In this document: piece after piece, positions 22,541-33,281 of the stretch | Layout of the letters: every line of letters begins with the position of its first letter | Position numbering within the stretch: position 1 is the first letter of the stretch | DNA from: Litsea cubeba | Lineage: Eukaryota; Streptophyta; Magnoliopsida; Laurales; Lauraceae | Assembly: GCA_012931725.1 (NCBI GenBank) | Contig: CM022951.1 | Location: 20,547,457 to 20,611,456, forward strand | Direction of reading: 5' to 3' | Length of the DNA stretch: 64,000 nucleotides | Translations under genes and position numbers: made by a program | The notes under the pieces: model-generated | Told to the model about the DNA's origin: nothing | Database searches by the model: none | Seen by the model: the letters and a program-made list of their open reading frames with translations, nothing else

Positions 22541-23865
22541 GTCATACTTGAAAGCCTCCTTAGGGCCTGCATGTTCATCATTGTTGCCACTAGGGGCACT
22601 TACATCTTTTCCCGAAGGATTTACATATGTAAAGGAAGATTGGTTGTAATTTTTGTGGTAGTTCCGGCCAGAGCGGGTGCCTCTACCAACTTCGAGAGCT
22701 TCTTGAGAAGGGTCTTCGTTTGGAAGAATGTCTTCAGGATCAAGAGGCTGTCATTGTTCATTTGTTGAGGATGTATCAGCAGCAGAGTTGCCATCCTCAG
22801 TGATTGTGTTGCACGGAGCATTTTTCGGGAACAAGTCCTGAACAGCGTCCAACAACCTTTCTTCTTCGTTGACCAATTCATCGTCCCAAGCATCAATAGC
22901 TGGGAATTCTTCAGTTAGAAAGGGTGTGAACTTTGAAGTCACAGTCTCAGGAGAAGAAACCTGAGAGGGTGTCATCTCAGTGAAAGTCACGTGAGATGAG
23001 GTGGCTCCAGAAGATATAATGCTGGGCGTCGCCGGAGTGTAAGTGCTCTCATCAGACGATGCTTCGGAAGAGCTATAATCCCGAATTATCACATTACAGG
23101 AAGCTCTGATAAGAGACGTTGTCTGATCGGAGTCAGACTCATCCTCGGATGTAAGAGGATCGTCTATCCAACAATTTTCTCCATTTTCAGGAGTTAAGGG
23201 AGGATGTACCTGATGGTCTTCATGGACTTCAGGTTCTGCATTGCGAGGAAGCTCCTTGACGCGGTCTTGCTCTTGTTTTAGAGCGAGACGCTGCAAAATC
23301 CTTACAAATTCTTCAAGATCAGGCATGGGAGCCAAATCTTCTTCTTCATCAAATCTTTATGGCTCAACATTGTTGATTTCCACTGGAGCAATGAGGGGTG
23401 CTGGGTCAGCAGCATTTTCTTGTACAGCCTCTTGATCTTCTTCATAATCAGACGAGGATCCTTGTGGCTGTAGGGGTTATACCAGATTACTGGCATAAGA
23501 TGAGTCTTAGGAACCCATTCTTCATCGGAGAGGTATTCTCCTGTTTCAAGGGACTCCTCCCACTCGTCTGTGTAGTTGGATTCAAATCCATCATCGGTGT
23601 CGCTGAACTCGTATCCATCAATGGAGAATACAACTACCGAATTGCAAGAGTATGATGCCTCCTGTGTGGCTTCTTTGAATTGAGGTGGCATGAAATCATT
23701 GAGAGTGAATTTTCTTACCGCCTTTGAAGTCTCTGGAAGGGATGTTTTTGTTGCCTCTAGTGAAGCGATAGAGGAAGCCTCTGCCTTTTCTTTGACTTCT
23801 TATTTTGGCTGGGTCTTCTCTTGCCGTTTGAGCTTGAGGAGATATTTCCTAGCCTGCCTTCGCTG
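22541..23865 (-). pseudogene. Tat1 gag-protease linker, acidic and Ser/Thr-rich
   Basis: Pieces in two frames (23302-23691 and 22751-23335) encode acidic, Ser/Thr-rich sequence such as SDTDDGFESNYTDEWEESLE and TSEDESDSDQTTSLIRAS. No enzyme motif is seen. Position and overall composition continue gag into protease. Stops lie near 23860, 23775, 23340 and 22751. Confidence 0.6.
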
Positions 23866-25347
23866 TTAAACTGTAGGCTTTGTTTTCACGACCTCCCAAT
23901 TTTCATCTTCCAGGAGATCGGGATGTACCCATATGGGTTGTCCGTCTGGTGTCAGGTAAGGAACCAGTTCCTCGGACGCTTGGATTGAGTTTATCACCTT
24001 GAAGGAAGTAGTGATCTTCTTCTTCGGTGATTTTGATGTTTGTCCACATGTCACCATGTTGACGGAGGCAGACCCATAGTTTTTGTCAAAGGTGATGACT
24101 CCGTTTTTCCACATCTTGTTTATTTTCTCCTTCACAACGAAGCATTGATTGAGAGGATGCGAGATCATCTGATGGTATGGACAGTACCGAGGATCGTTGG
24201 TTTTGCCAACATCACCCGGTCTTTTTGGTTCAGGCAAGGTGAGCTTGCCGTTTGCCACAAGAGCCCCGAAGATTTCATCAACATTTTCATCAAATGGGTA
24301 TTTCTTCTCTACTCGTTCTTTGAAGGCATCAGAGAGTTCAGGTCTCTTACCAGCAGCTTTGTTTTCAGCTTTCTTTGGTGGCTGAGGAGCTAACTTGGTC
24401 TGCACATTGAGGACCTCTTTCTTCTTTGATTTAGAGGTTGCAATGGTGGTTGGCCCTTTTCTTGATGATTTCTGACTGTTGAGGTCTTTAATCACCGTTT
24501 CAGCTTCCATGGAAGCTTCTAGGAGTTCTCCCAGGATTTTTGATTTGTTGCCGATTATCATGGAGCGGATTCTAGCTCTCATGTTGTTTCGGCAGATGTC
24601 GACTAGCGACGCTTGTGGCAATACATCAGAGCATTTGTATGCCATTGCTTTCCACTTGTGAATGAAGTCATATGTTGACTCATTCTCCCCCTGTTTTAGG
24701 CTGCACAGCTGAGCCATAGTAACGGGATGATCCTCACCTTTGAAGTGAGTCAGGAAGCGTGTCTCTAGCATGGCCCAGTTTTGGATGGAGTCCTCCAGCA
24801 GAGTGGAGTACCAATCGAAGGCCGTACCTTTTAGGGTACTTGCAAAGAGGCAGATCTTGAGTGTATCTTGATCCGCGATAGCTCGTGTCAAGATCTTGAA
24901 GTGAATGACGTGCTGTTCGGCTGATCCTTTCCCCGTATATGTTTGGAGAGTAGGATGTTTGAATTTTGTAGGGAACGGGACCGAGTCCATCCATAAGGGA
25001 AATGGTGGCTTGATCACATGCTCCTTTAGTATATCCTCTTCTTTAGCTTTTGCGAGGATACCGTCTACGTCCTTTTTGGTAAGGGCGCGTGACTCATTTT
25101 CTTCTCTATTTACCTCATCGTCTTAATGATTCAGAGGAGGTTCATTGTTCGCCTGATTTTGGAAGGCGAGGAGAAGGTTTTCCATCAGAGTTTCAATCCT
25201 CTGTTGGCCTTGTTCCAACTGCTGGATGCGTGTGAGCGCATCATCTTGAGGTGGATTGTGGGGTGGTGGCTCAGAATTTATTGCCAGGACGTTCATCCTT
25301 CGGGATTTGAACGAGGAAACTATCCTAGTGACTGAGCTGGGGCTCAT
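23866..25347 (-). pseudogene. Tat1 gag
   Basis: The N-terminal part (25123-25347) contains a short coiled coil (TRIQQLEQGQQRIETLMENL). After one stop the frame continues into a retrotransposon gag core: LKGTAFDWYSTL, LETRFLTHFKG and QGENESTYDFIHKWK. A CPYHQMISHPLNQC knuckle (C-x2-H-x4-H-x4-C) follows, the pattern seen in Tat gags. Apart from the stop at 25123 the 383-codon part is open. It encodes the structural protein of the particle. Confidence 0.86.
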
Positions 25348-25375
25348 TCTTTTTTAAGAAGAGCTTGAGGAAGGA

Positions 25376-26407
25376 TCACTCTGCCGTCCTTTGCTTGAAG
25401 GAGCAGGGGATTCTTCTGAATGTCTTCTTGTCCTGGAGACGCTGCGGGTCATCGGACGTCGGACATGGATTTTTGTTGCTGACTTTTGGCGCCTTCTGGT
25501 TTTTCCAACCATATGGACGGCAGCAACTTGGCTGGGTCTTTTTTTTTTCGACCCATTTGGGAGAGACTTGAAGTGTAGGAGGCTGGGTCCTTTGCTTCTC
25601 TAGTCTCTTTTGCAAATACGACGCGCGGCGGCGTATACGACGAGCAATTTGAGCTTCGGTCAGCTCTGGCTGGGCTTTGACGATGAAGGATGTGCTCCCT
25701 CGGGCGCAGCAGCCGAGCCTGTCTTCTTTGTAGCTGGGCAAGGACAGGATGCGAACCCTGTCCTTCGCTTGTTGCAGCGAAGCTTTGAGTTTCTCAAGTT
25801 CAGCCCCTGTAGAGATGAAGGGTCGAACTGCAGGTTTGTAGGCCTTAGCTGATGTCTGCAAAGGCCTTGTGATGCATGACTTGATTTTGGGCTTGTAGGA
25901 ACATGCCGGTTCATGCTGGGTTGACTTGGGAGTCAGGTTGGAGATGGGTCTCTCCTCTTTCATGTAAGCAAGAGGGTAGAACTGGTTCTCCTTGAGTGGG
26001 GCCAGGAATGCTGGCTTGGTGGATGTTTGGGACCTTCTTTGTTTTGGTGAAGGTCTTGGGGACCAAGTCTTGGGATAGACCTGGTCGTTTGCTGGTCGAG
26101 GCTTCGTGGGGCTGCCACGGGCTTCAGGCCTTCTGGTGCTCGCCTTTGGTGTCACGGTAGTGACACGTTGAGAAGTGAGTTTCTACTTCTTGGAATGAGC
26201 AGTTTGTTCCTCAGGAAGTGGGAATGGTCCCAGTGTCCCAAAGACAATAATCCGGGGAGTTGAAGTCGACCCGGAGTTTAGAGAGTTGCCGAGGGAGTTG
26301 ACGCTTCGGCAGCTGATGGGGCGCTTGTAGGTGCTCGTAGTTTGCTTCTGTTGCAGCATGAGTTGGTGCTTGTTCTCGTCGAAGGTAATGGTTAGTGAAG
26401 CTGCCAT
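25376..26407 (-). pseudogene. Tat1 ORF1 upstream of gag (Ogre-type extra ORF)
   Basis: Two pieces in the same minus frame (26183-26407 and 25376-26155) are separated by a short interval with stops, and are in a different frame from gag. The protein is basic, rich in Pro, Lys and Arg, with TEAQIARRIRRRASYLQKRL near its end. An additional ORF between the 5' leader and gag is characteristic of Ogre-like elements. I recognise no domain, and its role is unknown. Confidence 0.6.
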
Positions 26408-26789
26408 TGTTAATTTTCAAAAAGTTTCTGAAACAAGACCACATCCATTAGTAATCACAAGAATATAATGACCATAAATGGGAAGTTCTATAGTTTTGTC
26501 GTTTCAAATTGCTCGAGGGAGATGACCCAAGCAATATGAAAAAGGTAGAAAGCCATAGAGGGTACAATTGTTCTGATCGCAGGTATGGAAGCCCAGAATG
26601 AGCATCCCAGTGACTGCTAGAAGTAATTGTGAACTTAAATTCGACTTATCGAGAAGCATAGCTTGCTCGAGGTAAGAAGAATATAAAGTTGGAGTTATAA
26701 ATGTGCCGGTCGCAAATACAGTAGACCCTAAAAGGGCGTACTAGTACCGCTAGACACAAATGTTTAGAGACCGCATCCATGAGATGAGA
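26408..26789. other. Tat1 leader, no gene seen
   Basis: AT-rich sequence between the ORF1 start and the leader tandem repeats. I see no open frame of note and no repeats beyond single motifs. Confidence 0.5.
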
Positions 26790-28944
26790 TTCCCTGTTTT
26801 GAAAGGTCAAGATTGGATTCATCAAAGAGAGCAGATGGTATTCCGATCCAAATACGGTCTCAGCGATTTCCGCGAGCGCCAGTATTCAGAAGGAAATGAA
26901 CCATAGTTTCTCGGATCTGAATCCAAAAATGACGAGTTTTTTTTTTTTTTTGAAAGGCCAATATCGGGTTCATCAAAGAGAGCAAAAGGCACTACAATCT
27001 GAACACGGGCTCAACGATTTCCGCTAGCGCCAGTGCTCAGAAAGGAGAATACCAAGATTTCTCCAATCTAAACCCAAAATGACGGAAGTTTTTTTTTGAA
27101 GATTTTTTTTTCAAGATTTTTTTTTTAAAAAATCTTTTTTTTTATTTTTTATTTTTTATTTTTTTATGATTTTTTTTTAAAGATTTTTATTTTTTATTTT
27201 TAAAAAATTTTATTTAAAAGACGAGAGAGTACACATAGGCCTCCTAACCCGGTCTTATGAAATCTTGATTGATAGAATTGCCCCAGGTGAGGGTAGGATT
27301 ACTTAATGAACCCGTTTGGAGGACACTTGCCTAGAACAGTCAAGCTGTCTCCACACTCTGGACAAGGCTTTTCTTGAATCAACCATGATCAAAGAATGCA
27401 GTTAGTTTAACCTTAGTGGTCTATGTCTCTTTTTTTGTTTTTTTTTATTTTATAATTTTTTTATTTTTAGATTTTTAATGAACTCAACGAAGAGAAACGA
27501 TGGCCCAAAACCTTAGTCGAACAGGCTCAACATTTCCGCAAGCACGATGAACGATAGGAAAGGATCAAGGTTTCTCAATTTTGAATCCAAAATAAAAAAT
27601 CTGATTTTTTTGTTTTTTTTTTTTTTTTCTAATGAACTCATCGAAGAGAAACGATGGCCCAAAACCTTAGTCAAACAGGCTCAACATTTCTGCAAGCACG
27701 ATGAATGATAGGAAAGGATCAAGGTTTCTCAATTTTGAATCCAAAATGAAAAATCTGATTTTTTTATTTTTTTATTTTTTTTTAATGAACTCATCGAAGA
27801 GAAACGATGGCCCCAAACCTTAGTCGAACAGGCTCAACATTTCTGCAAGCACGATGAACGATAGGAAAGGATCAAGGTTTCTCAATTTTGAATCCAAAAA
27901 GAAAATTCTGATTTTTTTATTATTTTTTTTCTAATGAACTCATCGAAGAGAAACGATGGCCCAAAACCTTAGTCGAACAGGCTCAACATTTCTGCAAGCA
28001 CGATGAATGATAGGAAAAGATCAAGGTTTCTCAATTTTGAATCCAAAATGAAAAATCTGATTTTTTTTGTTTTTTTGTTTTTTTTTTTAATGAACTCATC
28101 GAAGATAAATGATGGCCCAAAACCTTAGTCGAACAGGCTCAACATTTCTGCAAGCACGATGAACGATAGGAAAGGATCAAGGTTTCTCAAATTTGAATCC
28201 AAAAAGAAAAATCTAATTTTTTTATGTTTTTTTCTAATGAACTCATCGAAGAGAAACGATGGCCCAAAACCTTAGTCGAACAGGCTCAACATTTCTGCAA
28301 GCACGATGAACGATAGGAAAGGATCAAGGTTTCTCAATTCTGAATCCAAAATGAAAAATCAGATTTTTTTTTTGTTTTTTTTTCTAATGAACTCATCGAA
28401 GAGAAACGATGGCCCAAAACCTTAATGTAACAGGCTCAACATTTCTACAAGCACGATGAACGATAGGAAAGGATGAAGGTTTCTCAATTTTGAATCCAAA
28501 ATGAAAAATCTGATTTTTTTTATTTTTTTCTAATGAACTCATCGAAGAGAAACGATGGCCCAAAACCTTAGTCGAACAGGCTCAACATTTCTGCAAGCAC
28601 GATGAACGATAGGAAAGGATCAAGTTTCTCGATTTTGAATTCAAAATGAAAAATCTGATTTTTTGTTTTTTTTTCTAATGAACTCATCGAAGAGAAACGA
28701 TGGCCCAAAACCTTAGTCGAACAGGATCAACATTTCGATCTGCAAGTACGATGAACGATAGGAAAGGATCAAGGTTTCTCAACTTTGAATCCAAAAATCT
28801 GATTTTTTTGTTTTTTTCTTAATGAACACATCGAAGAGAAACGATGGCCCAAAACCTTAGTCGAACAGGCTCAACATTTCTGCAAGCACGATGAACGATA
28901 GGAAAGGATCAAGGTTTCTCAATTTTGAATCCAAAAATCCGATT
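26790..28944. repeat. Tandem array in the Tat1 5' leader, ~150-bp unit, ten close and two diverged copies
   Basis: Ten units start near 27477, 27632, 27785, 27932, 28088, 28233, 28385, 28531, 28677 and 28822. Each has TGAACTCATCGAAGAGAAAC, then GATGGCCCAAAACCTTAGTC, CAAGCACGATGAACGATAGG and TTTCTCAATTTTGAATCC, and then a T-rich tract of variable length that causes most of the length variation. Two older relatives (about 26800 and 26955) share the TCATCAAAGAGAGCA and GATTTCCGC(G/T)AGCGCCAGT plan. A poly-T/A stretch with no repeats (27085-27240) separates the groups. Confidence 0.92.
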
Positions 28945-29147
28945 TTTTGTTGAAAAGAGAAAGAGTGGAAATAAATTCAAAGAATTAGAAATTTCCAAAA
29001 AATCTCAACTCATTTTTTTTTAGATACGGAATCCAACATAGGCCACCAATTAGAAAGTAGGCAAGGAATCAAGCAAAGAAGTATAAGCAAGAGCAATAGA
29101 TATGATATGAAAATATTTCATTTCTAGCATCGTGTTCTCAAATGAAC

Positions 29148-29167
29148 GAGTCCCACCGGGTGTGCCA
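29148..29167 (-). other. Primer binding site of Tat1
   Basis: On the minus strand TGGCACACCCGGTGGGACTC starts three bases after the CA end of the 5' LTR. Its complement fits a tRNA 3' end with a T-stem GTGGG/CCCAC and terminal CCA. I cannot assign the tRNA with certainty. Confidence 0.7.
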
Positions 29168-29170
29168 ACT

Positions 29171-30475
29171 TGATGGATCGGCGCATTCTGCTCGCACGGT
29201 TCTACCGAGGTCGGCGGACGTGGGAGTCCGTTTGGGTCCGACCCTTTCGTAACCGGAGGGGGGCAGAGGCGTGCATCAACATTTCTTTTGTGTGGGTGTG
29301 CAAGATTTTCTATTTTACTTGGAATTGCAAGTGGTGATCCGGAGATCAACCTTCGCAAGTAAAAAGGAAATCAACTTCTTTCAAGTTTTCCAATGCACAT
29401 AAATTTAAGAAAAGAGACATTTTTCTTGATTTGCCGTGAAAGGCGATTTTTTTGGCATTTATAGCCGATTTTGGCATTTATAGCCAAGTTTTAGCGTTTA
29501 TAGCCGATTTTGGCGTTTATAGCCGATTTACAATCCTTATCAATAATGAAAGACAAGAGTTGTGATTTTTGTCTCTTTTGAAAAAATAAAAACTACAATG
29601 AAAAGCAAGAAAAGGAGGATTTCAACTTCTCAGGAGATTGTCGCGCAGAGCTGCCGATTTTCCGTCAGAAGCTGAAACTGGGTCAAACGATGTCAGAATG
29701 ACCTGAAATTTGGGGTGAAGCATCCTGAGCAATAAATAAGACCAACCATAAGCTTTTGTTTGAGTTTTGAAGCCATTTGGGGTTTTATCACTAGTAGACT
29801 TGTTTTTATTGCGATGAAGATGTCACGGCTTGATGTGCGGTCAACCGATATCTGATTGACTTGAAATTTGACAGGGAACCTATTGGAGTCATTTTAAGAT
29901 GATCCATAGGCTCTGTCTTGGAAACCATGGTCCCGGGGAGCTTCGCCACCGAGAGGCCTGATTTGGCTTCCGACCGTCAAAGTCTGGTCAAATGTTGTCG
30001 AAATGACCTGAAACTTGACGTGTAGCCCTTTGTAAGTGTTTTGAAGCCGTCCATGTGCTCTATCTGATGAGTGATGCCCTTGGAGGTTCTCGCCGCCGAG
30101 AGGCTTGATTTAGCTGTTCGAGGGTTGATGTAAGGTCAAACATTGTCGGTTTGACTCGGAACTTGACGTGGAACCTTTTGGATGTATTTTGAGATCATCC
30201 ATCGGATCTGATCGAAGATTTGGTGTCTCCGATGCTTTCGCCGCCGAGAGCTCCTTTTCAGCTGCCGGAGAAACGAAGTTAGGCCAAATGATTTTGAAAT
30301 GGCCCAAAGCTTCTTGTGTACTCCTCTTTTGGCTGTCTTGAAGGATCTTACAGTTTTTGTTTAATTCTGACAAGATTTGATTTTTTGGAAGTAGCATTGC
30401 CTATTTATGGCAGGTTGCGACTTCATGTAGCTTTTTGGATCTTGAAGAGGCAAAGTGACATTTTTGGTGTTAACA
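29171..30475 (-). repeat. Tat1 5' LTR, shortened by deletions
   Basis: It begins TGATGGATCGGCGC and ends GGTGTTAACA before ATGTT. At about 29639 it jumps straight from a segment matching left 830 to one matching left 2115, so about 1.28 kb is missing. The junction bears the short repeat TTGT that flanks both breakpoints in the left LTR. After about 30433 it no longer matches the left copy, so a second rearrangement removed most of U3. A TATA-like CATAAATAGGC (minus) lies at about 30400-30409. Confidence 0.82.
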
Positions 30476-31687
30476 ATGTTGTGCAAGTTTTAAGGGACAA
30501 GAAATATCACCATGGTTGAAAGTTTTACAGGATTTACATGGATTTGGCTTCCAAGCGTATTCAACCTTCTGAATGATAGCTTTCTCCTTAAATTTCATAC
30601 GCAGCTCAGAAGGGAAGGTAGCTTTAACGCCCACTTCAACGCAAACTCTAGCAAAGGCATATCTATTGCCAGTTGCAATCGCATGGTCCATGCAAATGGG
30701 ATTACCAATAACACTGGCGATTTTACTGAGAGCAGAAGTTGTTCTAAAACAAAAGTCTAAGTTTGGAAGACAAACCAAGACAAGAACGGTCTCAAGATTG
30801 TCGTGATACATTGTAATGTCCTCAGCCCACCGTCACAAAATTAATGAACAGCCATAGACGAACCAGGGACCTTCATCAAGAATCTGCTTGCTGGAATCAT
30901 AAGAGTGAAGCTTAAACATCATGAACCCATCTGCCATAGAAATAAGTTCCAGATCTTTCACCCTCTAAGCTTTGGAAAGGCAAGCTCGAATTTCAGGCAT
31001 AGAAGGTGAATTTCCAATGAAATACCCCACCAGAGCATTACCCCAGTTTTGAATCGCTGCAGATGAGTCTTCCTCATCAAACTCGATATGGTGTAGTGGA
31101 TCTTTTGAAGGTTGGGAGTGGCGCTGTAAATCCCTTGATCGATCTGTGCGTAGATGGAATAATGACGACCATGTTTCTGAAACTTTGGGTTCCTGCAACT
31201 TTCCCGGATCTGGAGAAGGACCTGAAGACAACGATGCATTGGGTTCCTACAACCATTTCGGAGAAAGACCTGAAGACGACGATGCATTGGGTTCCTGTAA
31301 CTTTTTCAAGGAAGGACCTGAAGATGACGAAGCATTCTTCGTTGGTTCCTGAGCGGTATCCAGGTCTATTGGCTGAGCAGTGGTTACCAATACTTCAACC
31401 AATTCGTCATCAGAGATCAGATGACCAATATTCTTCTCCACCTGCAAGATATTTTGCTTGCGGTCCTCATCAGATGGTGAAACTTCCATCGATAGGATGG
31501 AGGCTGCTCGACGTGCAGAAGCTTTCTTCTCATTACCAATACGAATCTTGGCTTCCAAAAGTAGGTCACGAGGAACATCAGACGGAATAGATCCTTCTTG
31601 CTTTTTCTTAATGACCGATTTCAAGAAAGAAATCTTAGCATTACGATCTTCAGCATAACTCAACATCACACGGATTTGATCCATCAA
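30476..31687 (-). pseudogene. LINE ORF1, 5' portion (DUF4283-like domain and CCHC knuckle)
   Basis: All pieces share one minus-strand frame. Starting at 31687 there is a charged N-terminal region, then Ser-rich repeats (LQEPNASSSSG), then a DUF4283-like domain with WGNALVGYFIGN, ELISMADGFMMFKLHS and ILDEGPWFV. Next come IGNPICMDHAIATGNRYAFA and the knuckle CKSCKTFNHGDISC (C-x2-C-x4-H-x4-C). This order is typical of plant LINE ORF1, an RNA-binding protein. Stops interrupt it at 31247-31249, 30965-30967 (TAG where related proteins have Trp) and 30833-30835 (TGA where Arg is expected). The frame enters the ATGTT target site and resumes at 392. ORF2 is not in the window. Confidence 0.82.
31195..31335 (-). 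repeat. ~51-bp in-frame repeats in LINE ORF1
   Basis: Three degenerate units on the plus strand contain GACGATGCATTGGGTTCCT and AAGGACCTGAAGA. A unit of about 51 bases keeps the reading frame, giving the repeated peptide EPNASSSSG. The stop at 31247 lies inside the repeat block. Confidence 0.65.
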
Positions 31688-32319
31688 CGAGGAAGGAGGG
31701 GAAGGGGGACGAAGTGCAGATGGAATGGAGGCTAATCCTGAGGAAAGGAAGGAAGGAAAAAATAAATAGCTTAGAGGAAAAAAATAAAGAGCTTAGTACT
31801 AGGATAGAAATTTGATTTCTGTGAAATGGTGCATGCATGTCTAATTAATCAATTTAAACACTTGCCTTGGGTCTAAGACACTCCAAAATCATTTCTGAAC
31901 GTCTCTTACTACTGCTGGAACTCCGAGAACCAAAATACCCAAAAATAGCATTTAAAAATCGCCCAAAAATGGAAAAGTGGAACTGGCCTTTGCATGTTGG
32001 AATCATGGGGTCAATTGAGCTCCTAAAGAACATCATTAAAAGATGGAAGCAAGACTGTTGCTCTAAACAAGCCCTACAACAGCGCTATTGGCCGATTGGA
32101 GAGTTGTTGGCAGTGGAATGACGCAAAAATGGCTTGCATGTGGAGCCCACAACGTGTAGAGTGCGATGGTAAGAGCTCAATCTTCAATTTTGGCAGAGTT
32201 TCTTCATGAGGAAGAAAGCAAGAAGAAAAATGAGAAATGGCTTCAGTGTTGCAGGTCGTGTGGAATGGAAATGGGGAAGAAGATGGGCTGGTTTGGATTT
32301 TTATAATAAATGGAATGTG
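31688..32319. other. Flank between LINE ORF1 and Tat2, no gene seen
   Basis: This is upstream of LINE ORF1 in LINE sense and could be its 5' untranslated region. It contains AG-rich stretches (31735-31800) and no convincing coding frame. Tat2 is inserted at its right end, and after Tat2 the original sequence continues at 46014. Confidence 0.45.
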
Positions 32320-32324
32320 GGGCC
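32320..32324. repeat. Target-site duplication of Tat2, left copy (GGGCC)
   Basis: GGGCC precedes TGTGTGGGGAG and recurs directly after the right LTR at 46009-46013, which fixes both ends of Tat2. Confidence 0.88.
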
Positions 32325-33211
32325 TGTGTGGGGAGATTTCCAGAACTACAGGATTACGCTAATCACGGCCATCAGATGAGACTAAGCACTCTCACGTGCC
32401 ATCCGCGTGCCATCCACGTGGCACCAAACTCACCCCGGCTACCAGGACAGAGGCCTCAGCCGAAGTCAAGCAGTTTCGGGCCGCTAGCGCCGAACTCGGC
32501 TGCCCCATGTGCCCATCTCGGCTGAGAGCTCCACCTCGGCTGAAGGAGCCGGGACGAAAGCCGAAGCAAGAAAGAACCTCCACTCGCACCCCTCACCCCC
32601 CACGTCATCAGGCACGTGGAGGAATAGGGGCGCGAGCTAGTGAGACAGATGCGACATCCAGCCGTCCACAATCTTCGCCAGATCACTGACATGGCGGCAT
32701 CCAGCGGCTGAGGCCACATTAGGGCAAGCCCGAGGGCAGATCCGATGGTACCCCAACCGTCAAAGGCGCCCAACACAATCTGGCCCAACAAGACGCGCAT
32801 TTAATGCAATGTGGGCTGATCCGACTAGCATTAAATGCAGAGTGGGCTGGATTGGACCGCATTTATTACTTTGTGGGCTGATCATGACTTCCCAGTCGAA
32901 TCATGGGACCCACACCAAGATATCCTCCAAGGATACGACCCAAACCTCTATAAATAGAGCCTCATATCACCAGCAAGGTACGCACAATTCAACCCACAGA
33001 GCTGTTACTCTGCCTCTCTTCTTCCTCTCCTTCCATTGTTCCAGTTCCTTCACCGACTTTGGCATCATAGAGCCTTGCGCCGCCTAGGCCAAGGTCCTCT
33101 GACCGTTTTCTCTTCTCTTTCAGGCTTTCGGACGGTATCCAGTCATCACCACGTTGGATAAGTCCTCTAAGGCTCCCCAGTTATTGTGGGTCATTATTTT
33201 CTGCACCTACA
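32325..33211 (+). repeat. Tat2 5' LTR
   Basis: It runs from TGTGTGGGGAGATTTCC to TTCTGCACCTACA, 887 bp. It contains a strong TATA box, followed by CT-rich leader sequence. Confidence 0.93.
32949..32956 (+). promoter_or_regulatory. TATA box of the Tat2 5' LTR
   Basis: TATAAATA in the context CCTCTATAAATAGAGCC is identical in the right LTR (45746-45753). It lies about 260 bp before the LTR end, as expected for the U3/R boundary. Confidence 0.7.
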
Positions 33212-33213
33212 AT

Positions 33214-33230
33214 TGGCGCCGTCTGTGGGA
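33214..33230 (+). other. Primer binding site of Tat2
   Basis: TGGCGCCGTCTGTGGGA starts two bases after the LTR end CA. This primer site is common in plant Tat elements. The Tat3 site (59427-59441) is a shortened match. I do not assign the tRNA. Confidence 0.8.
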
Positions 33231-33281
33231 AAGTAATATCCCAACCTTCCCAACCTTCTCAACCCTAATCTCCCAGAAATC

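Larger units (their letters stand above)
398..30475 (-). mobile_element. Tat1: Tat/Ogre-like Ty3/gypsy retrotransposon, decayed, with nested copia element
   Basis: The element is read on the minus strand: 5' LTR 29171-30475, primer site 29148-29167, tandem 5' leader array, ORF1, gag, protease, RT, RNase H, second RNase H, integrase (ending 17382), spacer repeats, an antisense gene on the plus strand (11552-16237) and the 3' LTR (398 to about 11382). Without the inserted copia element it is about 22.6 kb. The second, archaeal-type RNase H between the usual RNase H and integrase marks the Tat lineage, and an extra ORF upstream of gag is typical of its Ogre branch. Every reading frame has stops or frameshifts, so it cannot move on its own. 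It sits inside a LINE ORF1 (TSD ATGTT). Confidence 0.85.

Noticed and set aside
27477..28944. CRISPR-like regular repeats
   Set aside because: Units are full tandem copies with T-tract length variation and no unique spacers, in a plant retrotransposon leader.
29148..29167. Naming the tRNA that primes Tat1
   Set aside because: The complement looks like a tRNA 3' end, but I could not match it to a specific plant tRNA from the sequence alone.
30481..30811. Host gene with a zinc knuckle
   Set aside because: The DUF4283-like domain, knuckle and flanking stops fit a LINE ORF1 remnant better than a host gene.
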